Assembly: GCA_003427395.1 (NCBI GenBank)
Contig: BFEA01000435.1
Coordinates: 724,574-765,768, forward strand
Source of the DNA: Chara braunii
Taxonomy: Eukaryota > Streptophyta > Charophyceae > Charales > Characeae
Reading direction: 5' to 3'
Length of the DNA stretch: 41,195 bases
Part shown: one piece after another, positions 1-10,275 of the stretch
Position numbering within the stretch: position 1 is the first letter of the stretch
How the letters are laid out: each line of letters opens with the position of its first letter
Translations under genes and position numbers: made by a program
Notes under the pieces: model-generated
Told to the model about the DNA's origin: nothing
Databases searched by the model: none
Seen by the model: the letters and a program-made list of their open reading frames with translations, nothing else

Positions 1-918
1 CCTAACACTACGACTACAGCATGAAAGCAACCAGACAACTTGACGACCAGCGAGTGATGACGTCAACACCAATGCCGACCTCCTCTCCACCAGGTACGTC
101 CTCTCTCCACCCCCACTCTCCCTTGATAACCAACACAGCGCCCTTCACCTCCGAAGAACCACCTTCACCCTCACCTCCCCTGCGCCCGCCAGCGGCCCGG
201 CTATGGCCGCCAGCGCCCTGCGCCCAGGCAGCGCACCACCGTATTAGCGCTGCCTGTCTCCCTCATGCCCAAATGCAGCTTAACACTGCGCAGCACAACT
301 CGTATTCGTGCAGTGTGCCGGCAATGCCTGGATTGGCCTAGGATCCCTGCCCACTCGCACACTCTGCCTATATGCCAATGCTGCGTGTGGGCGGCCTGCC
401 TTGAGCCTGCGCTTCAGTCCCAGTACCTGCGCCCAGGCCCAACCCTGATGTGGCCCAGGCAGTACAGTTGCGCCCCTTGTGCCAAGGCCGTCACCCACAT
501 GCAGACCCTTTCCAGTTTCCCCATGGTCTGCTCGGCCTCAATGACGACGATGCTGCTTTCCATTGGTCTGCAACGGCAATGCTGCTTTCCCATTGGCCGA
601 CATCCATTGTGTGATGTGTCGGCCTCCCCTGGCTTGTGCCCAGGGCTCAACCAACTGAGGCCCTGGGCTCAACTGCTTCACGCAGGAGTCTGGGATCCAC
701 GATGCACTCCAACCAACTGGCGTGCTGCAACTGTCTGATACCCACTTTACAAAAATGTTGAAAGAAAGGCCTGTTCGTGGATATTCTGACCAGCCTTCAC
801 TTAGGGCGGTCACATGTCTGGCCCGCCTTCACTTAGGGCGGGCACAAGGCTTTCTGGGGGCCTATGCCCAGAACATATGCATGTCGGCAAGGCCCCTTCT
901 GAGGGTTCATTCCTCACA
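1..918 (-). repeat. 3' LTR of element H (truncated by the window edge)
   Basis: Positions 1-918 align without gaps to 18344-19261. By eye I count roughly 34 differences, about 96% identity. Similarity stops exactly after a CCTCACA end, which gives the canonical CA terminus on the plus strand. In the other copy the LTR begins with TGCAAGGAAC at 18048, so about 296 bases of this LTR should lie left of the window. The ends TGCAAGGAA and TGTGAGGAA (read from the two sides) form the short imperfect inverted repeat typical of LTRs. Reading frames predicted here are not meaningful. Confidence 0.88.
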
Positions 919-933
919 TTCCATCCCCCTTAG
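919..933 (-). promoter_or_regulatory. Polypurine tract of element H
   Basis: On the minus strand this reads CTAAGGGGGATGGAA and directly abuts the TGTGAGG start of the 3' LTR. A purine run at this place is the second-strand primer of LTR retrotransposons. Its location fixes both the orientation of the element and the LTR boundary at 918/919. Confidence 0.8.
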
Positions 934-955
934 CTTCGAAAGTCCGTTGAGATGC

Positions 956-2314
956 TTACTTCGCAGGTGCCGTCCCTTTCAGCATCTTTTCATACTCTGC
1001 CACCACTTGAGGAGTTGTGTCAATCAGCTCCTCCCTAGTGAACCACTGATCTTCTTTTGGATCCGTGTGATGCCTGAATTAGACGCAATACTCTTTCTTC
1101 GGTCTAGGAGGTCTTCCTCGACCCAGCGGCTTTGCAACAGGCATATCCCTATGATCCACAATGTCATCGATGTCGACTTGTCCGTCCATGGTCGGGGGCA
1201 GCATCGATCTCCGTGAAGGGAATTGATCAGTCTCAGCGAAAGGTGCAAGCTTTAAGGCATGAAAAACATGTTGAGTGCGTAGGTGTCGAGGGATACGAAT
1301 GACATATGTGGGACCATCCAACTCATCTCCCACTATATCCATGACTTCCCAGGGACCAAAGTACTGAGGCATTAGTTTGCGCGAGATTCTGAACTCCTGT
1401 CCTAGCTCACTAGCCTTGACCCAGCCACGTTCCCCTACCTGAAATGAGGACTGTCTACGATGTTGATTCTCAGAAGCAATCATCGCTTGCTGAGCTTTCT
1501 TCATATGCTCGACAACTTCTTGCAGCAACTTCTCATACTGCACACCATACTCAAGTGTGCCTGGAGTTGCAGCAGATAGGTTTTTAGGTGGGAGGAAGTC
1601 TAGGGCTGATCTAGGCTTCCATCCCAAGGAAGTCACGCCGGTACTGCTATGTACAACATTGTTGTACAGGCTGGCGATGAGAGGCAACCGCTCATCCCAG
1701 TCATCCTGGTTGGGCTTGATGTAATGCCTCAACAAGTGTTGTACAACTCTGTTCATTTGTTCGGCTTGTCCATTGGCTTCGGGATGATTCCCTGAAGTCA
1801 TCTGAAGTTGACTGCCCATCTGTTCTGCAGTCTTCTTCCACAGATCACTTGTAAATCGGACATCTCTGTCACTAACGATCGACTTTGGTAAACCAAGGTA
1901 ACGCACCCAGTTGTCCTTGAACAACTTGATGACATGGTCAGTTCTTTCGGTCTCTGGCATAACCACTAGTCTAGCGTACTTGGTGAATCGATCGATGATG
2001 ACGAAGATGTGTCTCTTGCCACTCTTACTAGTCACCAGGGTGTCCATGAAATCCATGGAAACACTCTGTCCTGGACCAGCAGGAATGGGCAAAGGCTTCA
2101 ACAACCCAAGAGGTGCTTGAGTTCGCGGCTTATCCCGCTGACAGACTTGACAGGTCTCTACGTACTTCTTTGCGTCATCTAACATTCCTGGCCACCAAAA
2201 TCACTCTACTAGGTTAGCACTCGTCTTCTTGTAGCCAAAGTGCCCAGTTGCGTCATGGCATTCGCCTAAGAACAAACTACGAAAACGCTCACTAGATGGA
2301 ACAACTGATCTTTT
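956..2314 (-). pseudogene. Integrase with chromodomain-like tail, element H
   Basis: Reading on the minus strand, the zinc-binding region (a CHDATGHFG histidine segment, then a C-x2-C in ETCQVCQRDKP) is followed by the DDE catalytic core. The core acidic residues are visible in SMDFMD, IVSDRDVRF and HPEANGQAEQMN. A GPY/F-like segment (PQYFGPWEV) follows. After a TAA stop at 1081-1079 the same frame continues through FRHHTDPKEDQWFTREEL, which resembles the second half of a chromodomain, and ends at TAA 958-956. A TGA at 2203-2201 interrupts the zinc-binding part at a place where related integrases have Arg (ERFWWPGM-like context). The enzyme would have inserted the cDNA copy; this copy is inactive. 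Confidence 0.85.
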
Positions 2315-3044
2315 TTATTCCGGCCTTATCAAGATAGAGTAACCCGTCCACCATCACAAACTCACTTTCTGTGACCTTGTCTTTTGCATGAAGTTTGCGC
2401 ATGATGTCCATCGTGACAGGGTCTTCCTGATAGGCTCCCACCAATGATTGAGTTACTTCTTTAGATACGCCAAAGTCAGAAACTAGCGCACCTAGGTAGT
2501 CTGCTCTACGTGGTAGCGCATCAGCAACCTTGTTGTACTCTCCCTTCAGATACTCAAGCTTGAAGTCATATTGGTTTATGACCTCAATCCATCGCTTGAG
2601 TGCATCAGAAAAAACCGGTTGAGTTTTCATCCATTTGAGGGTCTGATGATCAGTCCTCAAGTAGAAGAACCTTCCCAATAGAAAGTGTCTCCAATGGAGA
2701 AGTGCTTTGTATAGAGCATAGAGTTCCCTTTCGTAGGTGGACTTTGCCAACTTCTTCGATGGCATCTTCTTGCTCATGTACTCAATCGGTCTCAACTTTT
2801 TTCCATCCTGCTGAGCCAGCACTGCGCCAATGCCGTATTGGCTTGCGTCAGTGGTCACTATGAATGACTTGTGAGGATCGGGAACCATGAGGACCTCATG
2901 ATTCATGAGTGCATGCTTCAATCTCTTGAAAGCACCCTCGCACTCAACACTCCAATCCCACGGTGTGTCAAGTCGCGTTAGATCAGTCAAAGGAGAGGCG
3001 ACTGTAGAATAGTTCCTTACGAAGTTCCTATAGTAGCCGCACAT
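2292..3044 (-). pseudogene. RNase H and connection domain of element H polyprotein
   Basis: The open frame begins with the post-RT segment MCGYYRNFV and includes RNase H motifs: TTDASQYGIGAVL (first Asp), TYERELYAL (Glu) and RTDHQTLKW (Asp). It ends near the DALPRRADYL linker that leads to integrase. The frame enters from RT through a one-base frameshift near 3095 and leaves through another near 2314, within an A-rich run. RNase H degrades the RNA template during reverse transcription. Apart from the edge frameshifts the domain is uninterrupted. Confidence 0.85.
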
Positions 3045-4062
3045 TCCTAAGAATGATCTGATCTCAGTGACTGTCTGAGGTCGGGCCAGTCTCGAATACT
3101 AGCCACCTTCGCATCTTCCGGCCTAATCCCCTTCGCGGATACTTCATGACCCAAGTATAGTATCTTAGTGCGACCAGACTCACACTTCTCTAAGTTGACC
3201 TTATACTTGTAATGTCGCAGGAGTGAGAGTACAGTCTCAACATGCTGTGCGTGCTTCTCGGCAGACTTACTAAAGATTAGAATGTCGTCAAGGTATACCA
3301 CGACAAACTTATCTAAATGGTCATGGAAGATCCGATTCATAGCATGCTGGAATGTTCACGGCGCGTTACAAAGACCAAAAGGTATCACTACAAACTCATA
3401 CAGACCATAACGAGTCTGAAAAGTTGTCTTGTGTTGGTCCTCAGGCCTTATAGCGATCTGATGATAGTCGGATTTCAAGTCTATCTTGCTATAGTACTTG
3501 CATCCCTGCACCCTAACCAATAGGTAATCTATGCGAGGTAGAGGCTCTGCGTTCTTCATAGTGATGACATTGAGGCCTCTATAGTCAATCCACATCCTCA
3601 ATGTACCCCCTTCTTCGGTACGAATAGAACGGGTGATCCGTAAGGGGAAGTACTAGGCCGAATCCATCCCTTCTTTGTCAACTCTTTCTGTTGTCGCCTG
3701 AGTTCATCTAACTCGGCGGGATCCATCCTATAGATCCTTCCCTTTGGGGTTTTACTCCCTGGAATGATTTCTATTGCGTGGACAACTTCCCTTTCTACGA
3801 CCCTTTTAGACTCTTCGAACAGATCAGGGAACTTAGCAACGATGCGTTCTATCTCTGGGGGTGTTTTAACGGCTTCTACTTTCTCAGAGACATACACACG
3901 GTACATACCTTCCTCTTGGTTTTGCTTGTAGTAATTGTTGAACGCTGATGCACACAAGTAGCCATAGGTATCTATAATGCTACTGACCTTGAACTTAGTC
4001 AATCTGATAGTTCGGCCATCGGGCAACTTATGTTTGAGCACCTTCTTATCCCAGTTAAACTA
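3045..4062 (-). pseudogene. Reverse transcriptase of element H
   Basis: Clear Ty3/gypsy RT motifs appear in order on the minus strand: [48 protein letters not shown] and the catalytic VVYLDDILIF (YLDD box). Breaks: a one-base loss in a G run near 3605-3615, a TGA at 3358-3356 between NAP and TFQHAMN, and a frameshift near 3095. The TAG at 4062-4060 separates it from the protease segment in the same frame. These changes make the copy non-functional. Confidence 0.88.
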
Positions 4063-4665
4063 GGGCTTAGCAACTTCGAGGTAGTACATGCCTAACAACA
4101 TGTCGAATGGTAAGTTGTCGCTAACCAAGACCGAAATCTTATGATTAAGTTCGCCTGCTCCATAGGAGAAGGTACAAACTACGTCCTTGATATAGTCTGT
4201 TACTATCATGCGCTCCTTATTGGCCAAAGTAGATGCTACACGTCTCCTAAGGTGTCGTACCCGGTCCTGTAGGTGCAGCCTTTCCAAACAGTCGCGAGTT
4301 ATGTAATTTCCCGTGGAGCCTATGTCTATGAAGGCACCACATTTGCGGCCTCCTACATCGAGCTCCACCATGAAATGTTCCCCTCTAGGACCTTTCCTTA
4401 GTGCCACCCAAGACTCACAAGGGTCCTTGCTTGACCACTCACTCTCCAAGTCTTCTAAGGCTTCAGAGACATCTAACATACAGAGCATAGTTTGGTCTAG
4501 ATGAGTCTGCAGGGTGACTAAAGAGTCATTAGCTTTGGCCATCTCGTGAAGCGGGGAGGGTATCAGGCCCACTTCACCAAGAGTAGAAGCAGCTAAAACT
4601 ACCACTGGCCTCACGTGTTTCCCGAGCTAGAAGCCAGGGAATAATATGCCCCCATCTAGGGTTTG
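4060..4665 (-). pseudogene. Aspartic protease region of element H
   Basis: The minus-strand frame contains GGRKCGAFIDIGSTGNYIT, which sits where the retropepsin active site (hydrophobic-D-S/T-G) is expected. The catalytic triplet here reads D-I-G, not D-S-G or D-T-G, so the active site is probably damaged. A second hydrophobic block, LPFDMLLGMYYLEV, matches the usual ILG-type C-terminal motif. A TAG at 4629-4627 interrupts the upstream part, and another at 4062-4060 separates it from RT. The protease would process the Gag-Pol precursor. Confidence 0.75.
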
Positions 4666-5856
4666 CGTTCTGGCACTTGTACTATGAGTGTCCGTATTTT
4701 CCGCAGTTAATACACGCGCCACGCACTCGGCGGTCACGCCACACGTCTTGATCAAAACCTACCTTGACCCAATCAGCCACTTTGGTCTGATTGGAGGCGG
4801 TCTTCCCTTGACTCTTTGGTTAGCCCTTCCCTCGGCCACCATCCTTAGTCTTGACTAATGCGGCGAGGGTGCTACCCTCAGCAGTCTCCTCCCCGTCGTA
4901 CTCTGAATAGTCCATCAGGTCAGTGAGCTCGTCAATCTCAGTTTGAGTCCCATCGGACTCAACCATCATCAACTTAGCCCCCTTCTTCTTCCACTCCTGA
5001 GGACTTTTCTTCTTCTTCGTGTCATTCTGAGATGGTTGAGCATTGTCTAGAGTGGCCTCCAAATCTAAGGCTTTTCTAGACAATGTGTCACATGAATGGT
5101 ACTCGATGCGTGCCTCACTGGCCAGCAAGTTCCTGATGTTCTCTGGAAGACATCTAACAAACGTAGTTAACAGGAACTGGTCACTGTAGTTGATGCCTGG
5201 AACGAGGATCAGGCTCTCTACGGTAGTCGTAAGCTCTCTGACCAACTTGAATTTTCGTTGGTCTAGTTTGTTAATCGCATCAGTGGCTCTTTGTCCCTCC
5301 TGTGGATTATGCCATCGAGTTTCTACCATCTCCATGAACTGGTCTAACGTAAGAGACTTAGCCTAGTCGACCATGCGTCGTTCGTACCCGGCCTTTACAA
5401 CTACACCATCTAGCCATTTGGCTGCCTTACCCTCGAGGTAAGATGTAGCAGTAACCACTTCGTCCTCTAGCAAGGTCCTCTTGGCCTTCACCCAAACCGG
5501 GACTGTTCTCAACCAAGTGTTGAGTTCTTCGTCCTTCCTCTCGCCTGAGAAGGCAACAGGTGGTTTCATTGGGGTCTTAGGGTACCATTGACCTTGTGGC
5601 TGTTCCTGTTGAGGAACAGGTTGTTGCTGTGGTGCAGCTCCCACCACTGGACCCGAAGAAGAAGACGCAACAGTCTGTGCGGCTGTTGCAGACGTACCAC
5701 TTGGCCGTGTGCCAGCTTGAACTGGAAAGGGGCCTGACATCGCCGATAACGGCAACGGCGATTGTGCTGGTGGCCTGAATCACCTTGTCAAAATGTCCAG
5801 GATCTGGTCAAGAGTGCTCTGCATGAAGTCCAACCTGCTGTCCATGTGCGCATGCA
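4666..5856 (-). pseudogene. gag of element H, main part (capsid and zinc knuckle)
   Basis: The minus-strand frames show a retrotransposon Gag domain (PVAFSGERKDEELNTWL, YLEGKAAKWLDG, FMEMVETRWHNP, FLLTTFVRCLPENIR). A basic, acidic-patch linker follows, then a zinc knuckle with CINCGKYGH and a final Cys (CX2CX4HX4C). Stops occur in frame at 5782-5780 (TGA), 5365-5363 (TAG), 4822-4820 (TAA) and inside the zinc knuckle at 4684-4682 (TAG). A frameshift follows near 4665. The frame continues on the far side of element N at 16048, which shows that both parts were once one gene. Confidence 0.85.
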
Positions 5857-5861
5857 GCGAC
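5857..5861 (+). repeat. Target-site duplication, left copy (GCGAC)
   Basis: GCGAC lies immediately before the TG start of the 5' LTR of element N. The identical five bases follow the CA end of its 3' LTR at 16048-16052. Five-base duplications are standard for Ty3/gypsy integration. Confidence 0.92.
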
Positions 5862-6172
5862 TGTAGCGGACCTCTGGTGGGCCTGTGAGACCAGCCCCTT
5901 AGCCTGTTCGCACAGGCCTGTGTTTTATTCGGGGCAGTCCAGTCCAGGCCGGTACCTCTGTCGGTACCATCCAGTCCAGTCCAGTCCCGTCAGTCCGCAG
6001 AAGTATACCCCAGCCATTGTCTGTTTTCAGTATCATTCTTCACGGGCACATTTTGGAGTACGTGCGTTGGAGTCCTGCGTGGGAGTTGCGCTGTGCATCA
6101 TCTTGCTCCCCCTTCTTCCTCCATCTCCATCTCTACCACTAGGGGAGCACCACACCTGGTGGGTCCGCTACA
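5862..6172 (+). repeat. 5' LTR of element N
   Basis: 311 bp, TG...CA ends, same length as the 3' LTR at 15737-16047. I count about 18 mismatches by eye, roughly 94% identity. The start TGTAGCGGACC is the reverse complement of the end GGTCCGCTACA. Transcription should start here, but I cannot place a promoter element with confidence. Confidence 0.93.
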
Positions 6173-6173
6173 T

Positions 6174-6184
6174 TGGTATCGGAG
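6174..6184 (+). promoter_or_regulatory. Primer-binding site of element N (initiator tRNA-Met type)
   Basis: TGGTATCGGAG begins two bases after the LTR end. Plant LTR elements commonly carry TGGTATCAGAG, complementary to the 3' end of initiator tRNA-Met. One position differs here. The same variant is used by element H, so it may reflect the host tRNA or element lineage. Confidence 0.75.
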
Positions 6185-6399
6185 AGGGAACGGTCCCCGC
6201 TCCCTCCCATCACCCCGTACAGCTGGCCAGCAACCCGCACAGACGGAAAAGCAGCCAACCCGACATCAGGTTTTTTTTCGCTGTTTTCGGGTGTAAGGCC
6301 AAGGCCGCCGCACGAGCGCGCACGCCATGCGCCCACGCTGCCCCGCTGCCCCGCCCCGCCCCGCTCCCGGATTTATCTTATCAAGATCCGGGATTTTTT

Positions 6400-6475
6400 G
6401 TTGCCGCTGGGGTTTGAACCCAGGCACCTGTTGAGCCATGCGAGTGCGTAAGCAGCCTCATAACACAGTCGCCAT
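6400..6475 (-). tRNA. tRNA-like fragment (decayed, Pol III B-box)
   Basis: On the minus strand a perfect T-arm, CTGGG-TTCAAAC-CCCAG, is followed by CGGCAACA, which could be an acceptor 3' strand. An A-box-like TGGCTCAACAGG lies only about ten bases upstream of the T-arm. No matching 5' acceptor strand is visible. It is therefore more likely a tRNA-derived remnant (SINE-like or pseudogene) than a working tRNA. Confidence 0.3.
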
Positions 6476-6624
6476 AGTGTGTCCATGGCTCTGTAGCACG
6501 GCACATTCGTGTTGAAGAGGTGTCGTGCTGGCTATTTACCCCCCCCCCCTCGGCAGCGAGCAGTGAGGAGCAGCGAAGCTGCTATTTACCCCCCTCCCAC
6601 CCCCCGTGGCTGCTGCTGCCTGGG

Positions 6625-6867
6625 CACGTGGCCATCTCTACGGCCACGTGGCAGCCTGTGTTGGGACTGAAGACCCCCCTGCTTAGGGGGCTGCTTTACA
6701 GTGGCGAGGGCCTGCTTACACAGCAGACCCTAGATCTGCACATTGCAGAAGTGCTGCTGGGGGCTGATCAAGATCTCAGCCCCCTCTCTCCTCCAACAGG
6801 CTGCTACAGCAAAGACCAAGACCCTCGAGGTCTTGGTGTACCTTGTGCCCTTGGAGACACCAAGGGC
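6625..6867 (+). repeat. Array of five perfect stem-loops in the element N leader
   Basis: Stems with their positions: CACGTGGCC/GGCCACGTG (6625-6650), CCCCCT/AGGGGG (6675-6690), GGGGGCTGA/TCAGCCCCC (6759-6784), ACCAAGACC/GGTCTTGGT (6815-6837) and GCCCTTGG/CCAAGGGC (6847-6867). Loops are 4-8 bases. Every stem is fully paired. They lie in the 5' leader of the genomic RNA, where retroelements keep dimerisation, packaging or translation signals; a function here is inference. Confidence 0.75.
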
Positions 6868-7408
6868 CAGGTATCACTCCCTTCTCCCCTCTCCCTCTAC
6901 TAACCCAATCTCCCTACCTCTCCTCTCTCCTCTTATTCANNCCTTCTCTTTCCCNCACCTTCTACTGCATCTTTTCTCTCCTCCTTTTATCTTCCCCACC
7001 CCACCTTTCTCCCACTTTTTATTCTATTTTCTTCATCTCTTCTTTTCCTTCCTTCTTTTCTCCTTCCTTCTTGATCTCTCTCCACCTTTTCCCAACCCTC
7101 CTCTCCCCCAACTACCACCACCTAATCCCCCCCCCCTCCCACTTCATCTTTTTCCCTCCCCCACCTATTTCTTTCTTTTCTTCTTCATTTTTTCATTCCC
7201 CTTCCCCCCTACTTCGAATTTTTTCTATTTTTCTTCTTTCCACCTCTCTTTTGATCTATCTTTTTTTTTTTTCCAAAAATTCGAAATATCTTCTTTCCCA
7301 CCTTCTTTCCTCATTTTCTGATTTATTTTATTTATTTTTCTATTTATTTTGAAAATTCGATTTTCTTTACGGCAACCCTAAATCTAATTAGGTGTTAGTC
7401 TTTCTTGC

Positions 7409-7735
7409 TTTCGGCACACGTTTTGACCCCGTGGGGGTAACGAAGTGCTGCCGAAATTTTCTGATTTTTCTTACTTAGTCTTTTCGGCACACTTCGACCC
7501 CATGGGGGTAACGAAATGCTGCCAAAATTTTTGACAAATTAGATACTTCATTCCTCCCCACCTCCTCATCCACTTATTTATTTATTTATTTATTTATTTT
7601 TTTTTAATTTATTTTTTGAAATTTCTTTTTCTTTTATTTGCGGCATCTTGACACCTAATGTGCTTACCTTGGTCTCTTCCTTCCCCTTGGCACATTCTTG
7701 ACCCCGTGGGGGGTAGGGAAATGCTGCCGGAAAAA
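7409..7735 (+). repeat. Three copies of a GGCACA...TGCTGCC stem-loop unit
   Basis: Copies lie at 7409-7456, 7482-7527 and 7687-7735. Each has an outer stem formed by TTTCGGCA and TGCCGAAA (or a variant) and an inner hairpin ACCCC-GT-GGGGGT. Spacers between copies are A/T-rich. The paired bases are more conserved than the spacers. Confidence 0.65.
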
Positions 7736-7914
7736 TTCAAAAAATAAATATTGTTTTCCCTTCACATCTCTTACTTATTTTTTTAATTATTTTTATTATT
7801 TATTTAGTTCCTTATTTATTTTTATTTTCTCTCAAAATCTCGCTGTTTATTTATTTTTCTCCCGCCTTCCCCCCCCCCTATGCTTGCTCTTTCATTTTCT
7901 TGATTAGGTCACTG

Positions 7915-7985
7915 GTACCCTACCCTAACCACTTCAACCTCGGTTAGGGTTTTCTTAGGGTTTTTGTAGGGTTTAGGGTTCTTCA
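7915..7985 (+). promoter_or_regulatory. Telo-box / telomere-like motif cluster
   Basis: The stretch contains CCCTACCCTAACC, then GGTTAGGGTTTTCTTAGGG, TGTAGGGTTTAGGG and a trailing TT. TTTAGGG is the plant-type telomere repeat and AAACCCTAA is the plant telo-box. The copies are irregular, not tandem, so this is not a telomere. It lies about 180-250 bases upstream of the gag ATG. Confidence 0.55.
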
Positions 7986-8166
7986 AACCTCCCCTACATC
8001 CCCGTCCTCTTCGGGCACCCTGGACTTGAACCACCCCTCCCCCTTTGACGGCGCCCGTGCTAGCCTTGCGAGCGCCGTTCGGCGCTTTCTACCGCGGACT
8101 TCCCCCTACGCCTTCCGCTCACGCGAACCTCTTCTGGCCCCCTCCAGTCCGGTCCGTCATCTCCCC

Positions 8167-10270
8167 ATGGCCGACGGTGTGTCACACGCCGTCGACACGG
8201 CGATGACCACGGCATCGGGCTCCACACCCGTGCCGGCGGACCAGGGCCATCAACCCCAGGGGGATCTGCACACCCTCCTCACCTCCCTCCTTGCGCCCAT
8301 CCAGGCGCAACTCGCGACCCTTGCGCCCATCCAGGTGCAACTCGCGTCCCTCGGGCCCTTATAAGCGCAGGTGACGACCCTTGCCGCCGGCGTGCAGCAA
8401 CTCCAGGATGCTGCATGTCCTCCATCTCCCGGCTCCCTGTCCGGGTCCCCCGTCCTCCGACAGGGTGGCCACGGCGAAGCTTCCTTCTCCGTTGCCCCTG
8501 ACCCGGCCATCTTGGTGACTGTCCACGCCCGTAGCACGACGGCTGCCACGAGCCAGACCCCCCCTCAGTCTACGGGAGCACCCGCCCAGATCCCGGTCAC
8601 TACGGCCACGGTACAACAACCCGCTACCATGGTCTCAGCTTTTCCGGGTGCCCCACTTCTCCCTCCCTTTCGCACGACCGCAGCGCCACCTGGCTCTCCC
8701 CCCTCTGGGATGCCCCACGCCGCTTGAGCGTCCACCCCCTCCACTCTTCCTCCTGCCACCCCTCGATCGACCTACGTTCAAGGTCTCGCGGACGAGATTG
8801 CCTAGCTCCGGGCCGACCTTGCCCTTTTACGCCTTCAGCCACCCCCACCCTCACAGGCGGCCGCGCCTTCGGGCACACCCCGTACCTCCTCTACCCTTCC
8901 TCCCATGCAGGCTCGCTTTCCGCGCCCTGCACCCTATACAACTCCTTCCTACCTTTTTTCTACTCCCGCGGTTGCTGCGACCTCTTCTACCGCAACACCC
9001 TCACAGCCTGCCGCTGTTGCCACCGCCGCTCCCTCATGCGGCCCGGGCGCACAGTGAGTTGCGCCCCTTTCTCCAGGACATGCGCCGACTTACTCAGCCG
9101 TGGCACAGGCCTCCGCTCCTCGATCCCCTCGCCGCCAAAACGATGGCGCACCACTCATCCGCTTGTCGGACATTGCCTTGTATGACGGTACAGGCATATG
9201 TGTGTCTCCGTGGTTGCAGTCTGCCACCCGCACACTCTATGGGCGCAACACCCGAGACATGGGTGGGTCACCTCTCCATGCGCCTGCGTGGCGGTCCTTT
9301 CGAGGCCTGGGAGGATTTCTATGCCTACTCCCTTCGTGAGGGTCAGACTCCGACCTTCGTGGATTTCCAAGTGTTCCTCGAGGATCGCTTCGGAGCCCGA
9401 TACGACGTGACTGACGCCTTCGAGCGTGTCGTCACTACACGCTGGTCCGACTCTGGTGGCGCTACCGGCTTGGATCGCTACATCCAGGTCTTTCAGGACG
9501 CCTGCCTCGTTTGCGACGTGGCGTTCCTCCCCGAGGCTGCCCTTATCGATCGTTTCTTGGCTAGCCTTCCGCTCAAGTACCGCTCCGAGCTATGGCAGTA
9601 CGAGTTCACATCGGCCCCACAGGCTTACGAGGCCGCCAGGGACCACCTGTGGATGCGAGCCCGTCTTCACCCCGCCTCCTCCTCCCATCCCCAGCGCACG
9701 GGCTACGCCTCCTCCTCCTCTTACGGCACTTCCCAGCGTCGTTCCCCTTTCCGCGGTCGCCCCCGCCGTTCCACGCAGCAGGGCCTCCACTTCTCGCGTC
9801 GCTTCAGCACGCTGGAGTATGGTGAGCAGGACGCTGTTGCCCCACTGTCACCTAAGGGCGACCACAGCGACGACCTCGATCTCTGCGAGGCCGTCCACTA
9901 TCACTTGGAGGACTCTACCCTCCCTGCAGCTGAGCGTCTTTAGCTCGCGCTCTCTGCCCTCTCTCGGGCACGCAGCCGCCCCGGTCACGCTGGCGCGTCG
10001 CCCCCTAAGGTCCCTGAGGAGGACCTCCCTCAGGGATTCGTCCCTCCTCGCGGTGTCCTTTCCGCTGAGGAGCGCGCGGCTATTCTGGGCCGACGTGGGT
10101 GTTTGCGCTGCCGCTTGGACGGTTATACCTCCTCGCAGTGTCCTTACACTACCGCCCTCAACCGCCACTACGCTGACCTTTCTCGTCCGCGTCGTGTTCA
10201 GTCCCCCCCCGGCGCCTCACGTCCCCGCAGCGCCTCCTAGCCACGGTGCAGTGTACACCTGCGCCCTCCT
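8167..10270 (+). pseudogene. gag of element N
   Basis: The first good ATG is at 8167. The N-terminal part is low complexity and includes a repeated heptad-like segment (LAPIQAQLATLAPIQVQLASL, about 8275-8350). The capsid-like Gag domain (GHLSMRLRGGPFEAW, FLEDRFGARYDV, DRYIQVFQDACLVC, FLASLPLKYRSEL) is in a second frame after a shift near 9250. A degenerate zinc knuckle is at 10100-10141: C-x2-C-x4-Y-x4-C, with Tyr where His is expected. In-frame stops: TAA 8362, TGA 8725, TAG 8803, TAG 9941, TAG 10238. Confidence 0.85.
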
Positions 10271-10275
10271 GAGTA

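Larger units (their letters stand above)
6185..8166 (+). other. Long untranslated leader of element N
   Basis: About 2 kb without a credible coding frame. It contains, in order: a tRNA-like fragment (6400-6475), a GC-rich zone with five consecutive stem-loops (6625-6867), a pyrimidine-rich tract (about 6880-7320), three copies of a stem-loop unit (7409-7735) and a telo-box cluster (7915-7985). Reading frames predicted in the pyrimidine tract are low-complexity Ser/Phe/Pro/Leu strings and were left out. Two N bases occur near 6940. Confidence 0.7.

Noticed and set aside
1-918. Several reading frames in both LTR copies of element H
   Set aside because: The same frames recur in the second LTR with stop and length changes and have no domains; they are LTR sequence.
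6743-7352. Overlapping plus-strand reading frames of 169-192 codons
   Set aside because: They lie in a pyrimidine-rich tract and encode only Phe/Ser/Pro/Leu strings; this is the untranslated leader of element N.
7915-7985. Interstitial telomere
   Set aside because: The motifs are irregular and few, not a tandem array; a telo-box cluster is the better description.
8648-9190. N-terminal half of the 431-codon plus-strand frame
   Set aside because: Before about 9250 this frame is a Pro/Leu/His-rich shadow; the Gag frame is the one starting at 8167, and only the later part of the long frame is real Gag.
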